Virus record (IMG/VR): IMGVR_UViG_3300027792_000292
Span: 1 to 64,000 of that record
DNA from: a virus
DNA: 64,000 nt
Direction: 5' to 3' (one strand)
The notes under the pieces: generated by a model
Databases searched by the model: none
Seen by the model: only the letters and a program-made list of their open reading frames with translations
Told to the model about the DNA's origin: nothing
Made by a program: the position numbers and the translations under genes
In this document: piece after piece, positions 57,056 to 64,000 of the stretch
Layout of the letters: each line of letters begins with the position of its first letter
How positions within the stretch are numbered: the first letter of the stretch is position 1

Positions 57056-59579
57056 GACAGAACAAAAAGACAGTTTGCTGACCAAAGAATTAGACCTATT
57101 TGTAGAACATAATGTAAAGGATATACTAGACCTTCATCCGTGGATGTCCGATAAAACATTTAGACTCCTTACAAAACAAAAAGAAATAGAAGAATATATA
57201 GAAAGATGCATACAGAGCGGGATATGTGCTTTAGACTTAGAGACTACAGGTTTAAATACTAGGATAATAAATGGTAAACCTGTTATTAATTTAGTAGGTA
57301 TTTGTTTAGCATGCTCTGACAAAGAGGGTATTTATATCCCAGTAGGACATACAGGATACACTGATAATGTACCTCTGGACATCGCAGTGTATATGTTAAA
57401 GATTTTATGCAACTCAGAGTGTATTCTAATTTTTCACAACTTTAAGTATGATGGTGAGGTACTTAGGGGTTTGGGGATTATTATAGAGGATGAGAATAAG
57501 ATAGAAGATACCCTTCTTCTTGCCGCAGTTGATGATGCTTCTAGAAAACAAAAAGGTCTTAAATATCTTTCTGAGAATCTTGTCGGTCGCCCCATGCTTG
57601 AGATTAACAATCTTGGTGTAGAATCCTCAAAGAAAAAGGTAGCTGCTTTCTCTGAGGTATCCCCGAAGAAAGCAGTCATATATGGAGGTAGTGATGCCAT
57701 GAACACGTATGCTCTTTTCTTTAACTTAAAGAAGAGCCTGGATCAGCAAGACCCTACAGGCTCAGAAGGCCCTTGGAGAGTTTATAAGAGGATTGAGAAG
57801 CCAGCATTATTTGTTGTTATGGATATGGAAAGAAATTTAGTTAGAATAAATGTTGAGAAACTAAATAAAATAAAAGAAGAGATTATAGATAGGATGAAGG
57901 AATGTGCCTCTAATATTTTGAAGTTAGCAGGTAGAGAGTTTGATATAAATAGTCCTAAGCAACTTGGGGAAATACTTTTCAATGAAATGAAGATTAAATA
58001 TCCATTAAAGGAAAAGAATGCCAATGGTACCTATTCAACTGATGTTGAGACTCTTGAATTGGTACAGAAGGCTAATCCCATTATTTCTTATATATTGAAC
58101 TACCGCTCTTACCAAAAGACCTTATCTACTTATGTAGAGAACTTCCTTAATAATGTAGATAGAAATGGGGAGGTAAAATTCCAACTAAATCAGGTACAAG
58201 CAGAGACGGGGCGTTTCTCTGCCTCGGGTGGTAGTGGGTATGGAATTGATGGGTACTGTGGGGTAAACTGTCAGAACATAAGTACCTATGACCCGGATGA
58301 TCCCACATCATTTGATTTAAGAGATGCAGTAGAAGCTCATGATGGGTTTGTAATAGTAGCAGTAGACTATAGCGGGGAAGAATTACGCATTGCAGCTAAC
58401 CTATCTAAAGAACCAAACTGGATAAAAGAATTTTTACAGGGTACTGGTGATATTCATACGATAACCGCACGAGCGGCTTTAGGTAAACAAGACCTTACCA
58501 AGAAGGAGAGAGGGATTGGTAAGACGTTAAACTTCCAAACTTTGTATGGTGGAGGCCCAGGAAGTTTTGCTGCTAAAGCTGGAATCACTATAGAATCAGC
58601 TAAGAAATTACAAGCTAACTTTTTCAAAGCTAACCCTACTTTGAGAAGGTGGATGGATGATGAGACAAAGATTACAAAGAGGCGTATGTTCAGTAGAACT
58701 GCTTTAGGCAGAAGACGTAATCTAAAGCATTTCTATATGGCTGATGATAGTTATACCCAATCTAAAGGGGATCGTTGTGCTATAAATAGTGCCATACAAG
58801 GATGTGGAGCAGATATTATTAAGCTTGCTCTATACAGAGTATGGAAATGGATAAATAAGAACGGGTACCAGAATGATATCAAGATTCTTCTTCCGGTACA
58901 TGATGAAATAGTTTATGAGATGAGGGAAGATAAATTAGATTTTTTGATCCCAGAGATTGTAAACATTATGCAACTGAGGGATGTAACTGACCGTCTAGGG
59001 TGGGAAGTCCCACTAGTTGTAGATGCTGAATACGGGAAGACTTGGAAAGTTGAACATGACTTTTTCAAAGAAAAGGCAAAACAGGAAAAAACAAAGGAGG
59101 CGACACCACAGCAACCAAAACAGGATAATGATAGTCAACCTGAGAAGGTAGTAACTACATATGAACCAGCTCAGCCTCAGGTTTCAGGTAGTAATGAAGG
59201 GACTGTAATATCAGCCCAGAACGAAGTTACTTATAATTTTAGTATCTCAATCAGGGATGAACTACTAAAAGCTGCCCCAAAAGTTACAGAATTAAAAGAA
59301 GAGAATGATCCAGTAGAAAGTGCCACGTTTGAAGGAAAAAGTTTAAAGGAATGCGTGGACAAAGAAGATTTCTTTGTCTATACTATTTTTAAAGTCGATT
59401 TTGTCGTATCAGAACAGTTTACTACAGTTATGAAACTATTGGTTTACGGAGATAGTTCTTTTATAGGGCATAAGAAAAGGATAAAGGTAAAGGATCAAGA
59501 TGGAAAGATCATCTATACGAGTAGCACGCCTGTATCCATAGATGCCTTTGTAGCGCTCTGTACGTGGCTTAATCTGTAG
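57048..59579 (+). CDS. Family A DNA polymerase with 3'-5' exonuclease and extra C-terminal domain
   Basis: Replicative polymerase (pol I-like). Exonuclease motif I is ALDLETTGL (D63/E65); a FHNFKYDGE strand carries motif II, and YGGSDAMNTY fits motif III. The polymerase core has QVQAETGRFSA, motif A VDYSGEELR near residue 440 (compare DYSQIELR in pol I and DASGLELR in T7), motif B RGIGKTLNFQTLYGGG near 488-503 with the R, K, F and Y spaced as usual, and motif C LPVHDEIVYEM near 617. No 5'-3' exonuclease domain is present. Residues about 675-735 are a Pro/Gln/Glu-rich linker, followed by an about 100-residue extra domain that I do not recognise. Starts inside the end of the zinc-finger gene (8-base overlap). 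Confidence 0.88.
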   Translation: MARTEQKDSLLTKELDLFVEHNVKDILDLHPWMSDKTFRLLTKQKEIEEYIERCIQSGICALDLETTGLNTRIINGKPVINLVGICLACSDKEGIYIPVGHTGYTDNVPLDIAVYMLKILCNSECILIFHNFKYDGEVLRGLGIIIEDENKIEDTLLLAAVDDASRKQKGLKYLSENLVGRPMLEINNLGVESSKKKVAAFSEVSPKKAVIYGGSDAMNTYALFFNLKKSLDQQDPTGSEGPWRVYKRIEKPALFVVMDMERNLVRINVEKLNKIKEEIIDRMKECASNILKLAGREFDINSPKQLGEILFNEMKIKYPLKEKNANGTYSTDVETLELVQKANPIISYILNYRSYQKTLSTYVENFLNNVDRNGEVKFQLNQVQAETGRFSASGGSGYGIDGYCGVNCQNISTYDPDDPTSFDLRDAVEAHDGFVIVAVDYSGEELRIAANLSKEPNWIKEFLQGTGDIHTITARAALGKQDLTKKERGIGKTLNFQTLYGGGPGSFAAKAGITIESAKKLQANFFKANPTLRRWMDDETKITKRRMFSRTALGRRRNLKHFYMADDSYTQSKGDRCAINSAIQGCGADIIKLALYRVWKWINKNGYQNDIKILLPVHDEIVYEMREDKLDFLIPEIVNIMQLRDVTDRLGWEVPLVVDAEYGKTWKVEHDFFKEKAKQEKTKEATPQQPKQDNDSQPEKVVTTYEPAQPQVSGSNEGTVISAQNEVTYNFSISIRDELLKAAPKVTELKEENDPVESATFEGKSLKECVDKEDFFVYTIFKVDFVVSEQFTTVMKLLVYGDSSFIGHKKRIKVKDQDGKIIYTSSTPVSIDAFVALCTWLNL

Positions 59580-59608
59580 AAGATGTTCGCAAATTTTTGG
59601 AGTAAACA

Positions 59609-60226
59609 ATGCAAGTAGTTAATACGGTGGAAGATTTTAAGAGGTATAATGAGAATGATTTACGATCATTTATGGCGTACAAGACTGGTATCTATAACAG
59701 GGACCTTCATGATGAGGCTATTCAGGAGTTCTATGTAAAGCTGATCGAGACAAGAGCCTTGGAAACTTTTGATCCCAACTATGAAAATAAACCTAGGAGA
59801 TTTGACTCTTACATACTTACGCTTTTTTGTTATTTAATGCCAGAGTTAAAGAAAAATAACCATAGGGCACGTTACTCTATGGTTACAAAAGTGAATGTTG
59901 GGCACCATTCTCCCAAAATGGTGGATATCTGGGAGTTTGTAAGTAAGGAAGATTTGAATTCAGAGTTTGCGGTGAGTCATACATATTCTGCATCTGCATT
60001 AGAAATGCGACAGGATGATGAAATTAATCTCTACACTCAAGACTTTATAGAGTACCTAAGAAGGACCGAGCCTAAAAAAAAGGCTGATAGGATGATAGAG
60101 TACCTCACACGAAAATTACAAGGTTGTAATGGTACTGATATAGCACATATGTTAGGTTTATCTAATAACATGGTCAAGTTTATCAAAAGAGATTTGTACG
60201 AGGCTTTTAATGACTGGAATAAATAA
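59609..60226 (+). CDS. Divergent sigma-70-like RNA polymerase factor
   Basis: A 205-residue protein with sigma-like layout. Residues about 25-80 (RDLHDEAIQEFYVKLIE, then a FDPNYENKPRRFDSYILTLFCY stretch) resemble region 2, including an acidic DEAxQEF helix and a short aromatic FDPNY that in sigma proteins precedes the second helix. The last 45 residues (LQGCNGTDIAHMLGLSNN, then VKFIKRDLYEAF) form a helix-turn-helix like region 4. It is short and has an unusual gap between the two regions, so it would be a small phage-type sigma. It may direct host polymerase to phage promoters; no canonical promoter was recognised to test that. RBS is TTGGAGTAAACA. Confidence 0.5.
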   Translation: MQVVNTVEDFKRYNENDLRSFMAYKTGIYNRDLHDEAIQEFYVKLIETRALETFDPNYENKPRRFDSYILTLFCYLMPELKKNNHRARYSMVTKVNVGHHSPKMVDIWEFVSKEDLNSEFAVSHTYSASALEMRQDDEINLYTQDFIEYLRRTEPKKKADRMIEYLTRKLQGCNGTDIAHMLGLSNNMVKFIKRDLYEAFNDWNK

Positions 60227-60417
60227 TGATAGACCATAAGAAATATAAGTCCTTGAGTTATGAAGAGACAATAATTATGATTGAAGAACTGAAGAAAAAT
60301 TTAGAGAAATATAACTCTGGGAGGATAGATCTGCCTGAAGATTTTTCCTATCGAGATGCAATAGTCACTTTGGGCTATTTAAGAAATCGAGCACGTAGTT
60401 TAAAATCAAAGCGCTAA
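60226..60417 (+). CDS. Small helical protein of 63 aa
   Basis: Function not recognised. The ATG overlaps the last base of the upstream TAA (TAATG), so it is probably co-translated with the sigma-like gene. It is a short, mostly helical, charged protein (SYEETIIMIEELKKNLEKYNSG and RDAIVTLGYLRNRARSLKSKR) with a basic C-terminus, and could bind nucleic acid or a partner of the sigma-like protein. Length is too small for a family call. Confidence 0.5.
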   Translation: MIDHKKYKSLSYEETIIMIEELKKNLEKYNSGRIDLPEDFSYRDAIVTLGYLRNRARSLKSKR

Positions 60418-60453
60418 ATAGTACATTATCGTGGTGCGTAATGCATATCACTA

Positions 60454-60489
60454 CGAAGGGGTTGGTAAAGGGACTACCAATAACCTTCG
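60454..60489 (+). promoter_or_regulatory. Hairpin directly in front of the ribosome binding site
   Basis: CGAAGG (60454-60459) pairs with CCTTCG (60484-60489), with a nested TTGGTA/TACCAA pair (60462-60467 with 60475-60480). The AAAGGAG site of the next gene starts only 2 bases after the stem. No U-tract follows, so this is a better candidate for translational control or mRNA processing than for a terminator. Confidence 0.5.
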
Positions 60490-60502
60490 CAAAGGAGTTT
60501 AT

Positions 60503-61270
60503 ATGAAGATCACATTTTTGGGTAGTGGATCAGCCTCTGGAACAGAAAACTTTCATAGCAATATTCTTATTGAGACTGAGAAGGTCAGGCTCCTATTTGA
60601 TTGTGGAGATGACTGCAGATGGGCGCTTAAAGAGAAAAAAATGTCTGTGATGGACATTGATGCTATCTATATATCCCATCTTCATGGGGATCACACTCAT
60701 GGCCTGGAAAATGTAGCTTTCTGTACCTATTTTGGAAGAGTAGTGCATGGTGGTAGGAAGGTAAAGCTTATAGCACAGGACCAACTTATGAAGGACTTAT
60801 GGGAGCATACCTTGAGTGGTGGGCTCAGGTCAATTCAGATGATAGACTGTACTCTTGATACTTTCTTTGAGCCTATGCCGATACCAAGTAATGGCTCTTT
60901 CATCTTAGACGAAAAGGGATACAAGTTTGATCTTATTCAAACTATCCATGTGATCTCTGACCGGAGTTTTGTAAAGTCTTTTGGATTGAAGTTTCGTACA
61001 GACAAGAACATGGTTTTCATTACTTCTGATACTCAGTGGGCACCACACCAACTGAGAGACTTTATGATTACTTCTGATGTTGTTTTTCAGGACTGTGAAA
61101 CATCAAAATATCCATCTGGGGTGCATGCTCACTATGAAGATCTTGTGGCATTGCCTGATGAACTCAAATCTAAAATGTGGTTATACCACTACAATGATGG
61201 TCCTCTTCCTGATGCTAAAGCAGCAGGATTCCTAGGATTTGTTACTAAAGGGCAACAGTTCGATTTATAA
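60503..61270 (+). CDS. Metallo-beta-lactamase-fold hydrolase
   Basis: A 255-residue MBL-fold enzyme. The metal-binding signature H59-x-H61-x-D63-H64 (SHLHGDHTHG) is intact, and later landmarks fit: FITSDTQWAP (Asp near 176), HAHYED near 209 and LYHYNDG near 229. The opening KITFLGSGSASGTENFHSN is the usual first strand of RNase Z-like or phosphodiesterase-type MBL proteins. I chose ATG 60503, 5 bases after the strong AAAGGAG, rather than the GTG at 60431. Substrate is unknown: RNA, cyclic nucleotides or phosphodiesters are all possible. It could process tRNA or phage RNA or degrade a defence signal. It carries the hairpin leader described above. Confidence 0.75.
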   Translation: MKITFLGSGSASGTENFHSNILIETEKVRLLFDCGDDCRWALKEKKMSVMDIDAIYISHLHGDHTHGLENVAFCTYFGRVVHGGRKVKLIAQDQLMKDLWEHTLSGGLRSIQMIDCTLDTFFEPMPIPSNGSFILDEKGYKFDLIQTIHVISDRSFVKSFGLKFRTDKNMVFITSDTQWAPHQLRDFMITSDVVFQDCETSKYPSGVHAHYEDLVALPDELKSKMWLYHYNDGPLPDAKAAGFLGFVTKGQQFDL

Positions 61271-61295
61271 ATAACATATTGGATAAGGAGTAGAG

Positions 61296-63143
61296 ATGAA
61301 AATTCTAAAGAATGCAGGTACTTTTGAAGTACTAACTAAGCCTGAGAATGTTATAGGTGACATAGCAGCAGCAGCCCGTACCTGTTATCAGTCTCAAGAT
61401 AAAGCAAGTCCTGAGAACGATATTAAGCTAGTTAAGAATCTTATCACTCGGGGTCATACGCCCATGTTGGAATTTTCGGACATCACGGTAAGATTTAATG
61501 GGGTATCTAGGGGTTTCTGCTATGATGATGCTACGGAGGTTTTGACAGATGGGGGGTGGAAATATTTTAAAGATACGACTAATAAAGATAATTTTGCTAC
61601 AATAAATATGAGAACTTTTAAAGTGGAGTATCAAAAGAGAATAGATTATGTAGAAGAGGAATGGAATGCTCCGTTAATTTATGGTAAGTCTACACAAGTT
61701 GATTTTGCTGTTACACCTAACCATAGAATGCTCTATTTTCATTATGATTCTAGGATTGATAGAAAATGGAAAATAGATAGCGCCGATAGTATTTATAATA
61801 AGAGAGTAAAGTTTAAGCGAGCTTTTCCATCGTGGGAGGGTAAGAAGATACTTTTATCTTTGGAAAGGTTTGATATTAACTCTGTTTGGTTTGCTAAATT
61901 TATAGGGTTATATGTAACAGATGGATCTTCTTGTAAGAGCAAAGATTCTGGCGGGAGAGTAACCATAAGTCAAACAAAAGAGTCAGGAAAAAAATATATT
62001 GAGGAGGTACTAAACAACTTAGCTGTTGAGATAAAATATGATGATCATGAGTATAGAATAAATAACACAAAGCTATATCATTTTCTAAAGAAACATTTCG
62101 TTTCTGAGTCCACTAAATCTTATAATGGTAAATTCCCTAAGTGGTTGTTAGAAGCTCCTGTTAAATATCTAAGAGCTTTTATAGAAGCAGCTATAGTAGG
62201 CGATGGGAATATACATAGGGTTAATGGGCACAGGGTGATATATTCATCTAATAAGGATTATGCTGATGGGTTTCAAGAAATTTTATCTAAAATTGGTATA
62301 TCCTCTAGTATTAGAGTTGATAATAGAGTAGGGGATAAACGTTTTCTAAATGGTACTATTATAGAAAATAAAGTAGTTGGTTATATAGTCTCCATAAATG
62401 ATAAGACTGATGAGCACTTATTTAATAAGAAGCTGTGGAGTAGAAAATTATATAAAGGCAAAGTTTATTGTGTGACAGTACCTAATGGAACTCTGTATGT
62501 AAGAAGAAATGGCAAACCTATGTGGTCTGGCAACACACATGAGATGGTCCGACATCGACTAGCAAGTTATGCTCAGGAGTCTACTCGTTATGTGGATGAG
62601 AAGGACTTTGAGTTTATAGTCCCGCCACATAGAGATGAAAATGAATGTATTATTAGCCTTGATGACATAGCTAAACTTCCGTATATTCACGGGAACACAC
62701 CAAATAATAACTTTAGTTTTTATACTTGTCTTGATATCATAGGTAAGATGTATAGGAAGTTTAGAGACATAGGATGGAAGCCAGAAGACGTTAGACAGAT
62801 ACTCCCTACAGCTATTCAGGCTCAGATAGTTGTTAAAGCTAACATTGCCGAATGGCGACATATCTTTTTTCGTAGGTGTGATAAGTTTGCACATTGGGAG
62901 ATACGTGTGGTGATGATTGAACTTCTGAAGTGGTGTCAAAATAATATCCCTGTAGTGTTTGATGATTTTAAATTTTTTAAAACTAATGAAGGCTTGGAGT
63001 ACGCAACAATGGTATTGTCTTCAACACAATTAGCTGAAAAAATCATTTATTACACAGACATTTTTGATTTTAAAGATGTTGTATGTAAATTGGATGAGGC
63101 TACAAGAAATGAATTATTAAAGGCATTGAATAGCCCTGAATAG
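61296..63143 (+). CDS. thyX: Flavin-dependent thymidylate synthase ThyX, interrupted by an intein
   Basis: ThyX converts dUMP to dTMP using FAD and methylene-tetrahydrofolate, giving the phage its own dTMP supply. The N-extein (residues 1-74) contains ARTCYQSQDKASPEND and RGHTPMLEFSDITVRF. The C-extein (from Thr414) begins THEMVRHRLASYAQESTRY, which carries the ThyX motif RHRxxSxxxxSxR near residue 419. An intein (residues 75-413) is inserted immediately before this motif, so the enzyme can only be active after splicing. Joined exteins give about 276 residues, normal for ThyX. RBS is AAGGAGTAGAG. The neighbours are an MBL enzyme upstream and a structured leader downstream. Confidence 0.9.
   Translation: MKILKNAGTFEVLTKPENVIGDIAAAARTCYQSQDKASPENDIKLVKNLITRGHTPMLEFSDITVRFNGVSRGFCYDDATEVLTDGGWKYFKDTTNKDNFATINMRTFKVEYQKRIDYVEEEWNAPLIYGKSTQVDFAVTPNHRMLYFHYDSRIDRKWKIDSADSIYNKRVKFKRAFPSWEGKKILLSLERFDINSVWFAKFIGLYVTDGSSCKSKDSGGRVTISQTKESGKKYIEEVLNNLAVEIKYDDHEYRINNTKLYHFLKKHFVSESTKSYNGKFPKWLLEAPVKYLRAFIEAAIVGDGNIHRVNGHRVIYSSNKDYADGFQEILSKIGISSSIRVDNRVGDKRFLNGTIIENKVVGYIVSINDKTDEHLFNKKLWSRKLYKGKVYCVTVPNGTLYVRRNGKPMWSGNTHEMVRHRLASYAQESTRYVDEKDFEFIVPPHRDENECIISLDDIAKLPYIHGNTPNNNFSFYTCLDIIGKMYRKFRDIGWKPEDVRQILPTAIQAQIVVKANIAEWRHIFFRRCDKFAHWEIRVVMIELLKWCQNNIPVVFDDFKFFKTNEGLEYATMVLSSTQLAEKIIYYTDIFDFKDVVCKLDEATRNELLKALNSPE
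61518..62534 (+). mobile_element. Intein with LAGLIDADG homing endonuclease inside thyX
   Basis: The protein insert is 339 residues. It begins with Cys75 (CYDDATEVL), has the block B-like VTPNHRM, carries two LAGLIDADG-type motifs (FIGLYVTDGS near residue 202 and FIEAAIVGDG near 295), and ends VYCVTVPNGTLYVRR ... MWSGN before the C-extein Thr. The last two residues are Gly-Asn instead of the usual His-Asn, but the YCVTVPNxTLYVRRNGKPxWxGN end is, from memory, common in phage inteins. The insert looks more AT-rich by eye than the extein. Predicted to self-splice and to promote its own spread into intein-free thyX genes. Confidence 0.88.
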
Positions 63144-63148
63144 TCACT

Positions 63149-63250
63149 AAATGAGACGGCTGGGGATGAAACATCAGCGTAGTTGTGCAGTACCCCACCG
63201 TAAAAAAGGTACAGAGGTAGGCGCACCTCTTTCCCCAGCTAGTCTCATTT
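63149..63250 (+). ncRNA. Candidate structured RNA / leader element
   Basis: A large imperfect inverted repeat closes the 126-base gap. Nine pairs (63149-63157 AAATGAGAC with 63242-63250 GTCTCATTT) and eight pairs (63159-63166 GCTGGGGA with 63232-63239 TCCCCAGC) form one long stem with a small internal loop. The enclosed 65 bases contain a GTACC/GGTAC stem (63190-63212) and an AGAGGT/ACCTCT stem (63213-63230), with an unpaired stretch on the 5' side. A competing local fold is possible (GATG-AAA-CATC at 63165-63175). It ends about 8 bases before the AGGAGA site of the next gene. It matches no riboswitch that I know. Confidence 0.55.
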
Positions 63251-63269
63251 CTTACACATAGGAGATAAC

Positions 63270-64000
63270 ATGCTAACTGATTTAGATGAGATATTGATGG
63301 ATGAATCCGTCGTTGAGAAAAAACAAGAAGAAGAACCAATTACACCAGTTACTCCCTCAGGCACAATAGAGCCCGATGATGAGGCTATTAAATTAGCTGT
63401 AAGATTGGAAGGTTGGAATAAATCATGTAGAGACTTATTCCTTGATCTTAGAGCTATTAATTTTGAAGCTACAGATGAGGATATGAAGCTGGAGTTTAAA
63501 GACAAAAATTTTTATGATAAGCCTATATATTTTAAAATGGACCCAGATGATAACAAATCAGATAAGATTACACTCTCAAGAAAACAGCTATGCAAATTAA
63601 TTGGCATCCCTTATAACTTCTTCATGAGTAATAGACCTACCATGAGGGTTGATATATTTAAGGCATGGCAAGCTAGCTTAGGGGCAGAGGATAACAAAGG
63701 TAAATGCTTATCTAGAATTAGAGAATCAAAAGAGTGCTGTATAATACGTGCTCTAGTTCCTGATACGTACTCCCCTATTCAGAATCATGAGATAATCAAG
63801 TTGGTGAATGAGACTATAAATGTTCCATATAAACTAGAAATGGTATCAGGGGATGAACGAGATGACCTTGTTATGCACGCACGATTTATATTTGGAGATA
63901 CCTTTGAGGTTATCGGTCAAAAGGTATGCCTGGGCTTTGCTATTACTGCCTCAGAGTTTGGGGAGAGTCCTTTAATTGTAGATTCTTTTCTATATCATAT
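63270..64000 (+). CDS. Partial DUF932-like phage/plasmid protein (3' end beyond the window)
   Basis: The frame runs open from ATG 63270 to the end of the window, about 243 codons without a stop. The translation has a Glu/Pro-rich N-terminus (KKQEEEPITPVTPSG), then KITLSRKQLCKLIGIPYNFF and SRIRESKECCIIRALVPDTY followed by SPIQNHEIIKL. This helix-strand-strand order with RALVPDTYSPIQN resembles the DUF932 proteins carried by phages and plasmids, of unknown function. RBS is ATAGGAGATAAC, and the ATG follows the folded leader element. The family call is tentative. Confidence 0.5.
   Translation, partial: MLTDLDEILMDESVVEKKQEEEPITPVTPSGTIEPDDEAIKLAVRLEGWNKSCRDLFLDLRAINFEATDEDMKLEFKDKNFYDKPIYFKMDPDDNKSDKITLSRKQLCKLIGIPYNFFMSNRPTMRVDIFKAWQASLGAEDNKGKCLSRIRESKECCIIRALVPDTYSPIQNHEIIKLVNETINVPYKLEMVSGDERDDLVMHARFIFGDTFEVIGQKVCLGFAITASEFGESPLIVDSFLYH

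Noticed and set aside
60454-60489. Intrinsic terminator
   Set aside because: No U-tract follows, and a ribosome binding site lies directly after it.
60431-60502. GTG start at 60431 for the MBL gene
   Set aside because: It would run through the hairpin and ignore the strong AAAGGAG before ATG 60503; the first 24 residues do not resemble the MBL fold.
63149-63250. Hammerhead ribozyme or known riboswitch
   Set aside because: The catalytic core boxes of a hammerhead are absent on both strands, and the fold does not match THF, purine, ZTP, fluoride or c-di-GMP patterns as I remember them.
1-64000. tRNA genes, CRISPR arrays, insertion sequences
   Set aside because: No cloverleaf with a T-loop motif, no regularly spaced repeats with spacers, and no transposase motif were found by reading both strands.

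Overview
The window is a contiguous piece of a large tailed-phage genome. It most likely comes from a big contractile-tailed (myovirus-like) phage. All convincing genes lie on the + strand, with very short gaps or ATGA/TAATG-type overlaps and purine-rich ribosome binding sites. The DNA is AT-rich by eye. TAA, TAG and TGA are all used as stops, so there is no sign of stop recoding. No tRNA, rRNA, CRISPR array or insertion sequence was recognised. The bacterial host cannot be named from this sequence.

Bases 1-26995 are a tail-end/baseplate module. In order it holds a hub-like protein (5' end probably outside the window), a central spike with an OB-fold and a repetitive C-terminus, a triple-repeat hydrophobic protein, a giant 3395-residue structural protein, a 72-residue overlapping gene, an FN3-containing protein, a coiled-coil protein, a gp25-like wedge protein, a baseplate-J-like wedge protein, and a 1476-residue protein carrying a seven-repeat Ycf48/BNR-like propeller.

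Bases 27001-41405 are an adhesin/fibre cassette. Seven genes are assembled from a small set of interchangeable modules: a shared N-terminal domain, Thr-rich collagen-like Gly-X-Y stretches, PKD (Ig-like) domains, LamG-like segments, parallel beta-helix segments, and a recurring unit marked by AWD and YGPW motifs that I do not recognise as a named domain. Bases 41420-52342 return to tail/virion genes: a 1560-residue tail protein, a 193-residue virion protein, an unknown, a paralogue of the propeller protein, and an unknown with a charged C-terminus.

Bases 52463-59579 are a tightly coupled replication operon. It encodes an SNF2 helicase, a DnaC/DnaI-like protein that kept the zinc motif but lost the P-loop, a DnaB-like helicase, a stand-alone CHC2 primase zinc finger, and a family A DNA polymerase with an extra C-terminal domain. 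It is followed by a divergent sigma-factor-like protein, a small helical protein, a metallo-beta-lactamase-fold hydrolase with a hairpin leader, ThyX interrupted by a LAGLIDADG intein, and a partial DUF932-like protein preceded by a strongly folded RNA-like element at 63149-63250.

The best candidates for something undescribed are: the structured leader at 63149-63250; the modular fibre cassette with its AWD/YGPW unit; two modules that recur across different baseplate proteins, one of which is inserted into the propeller; and the helicase-loader remnant beside a split primase.
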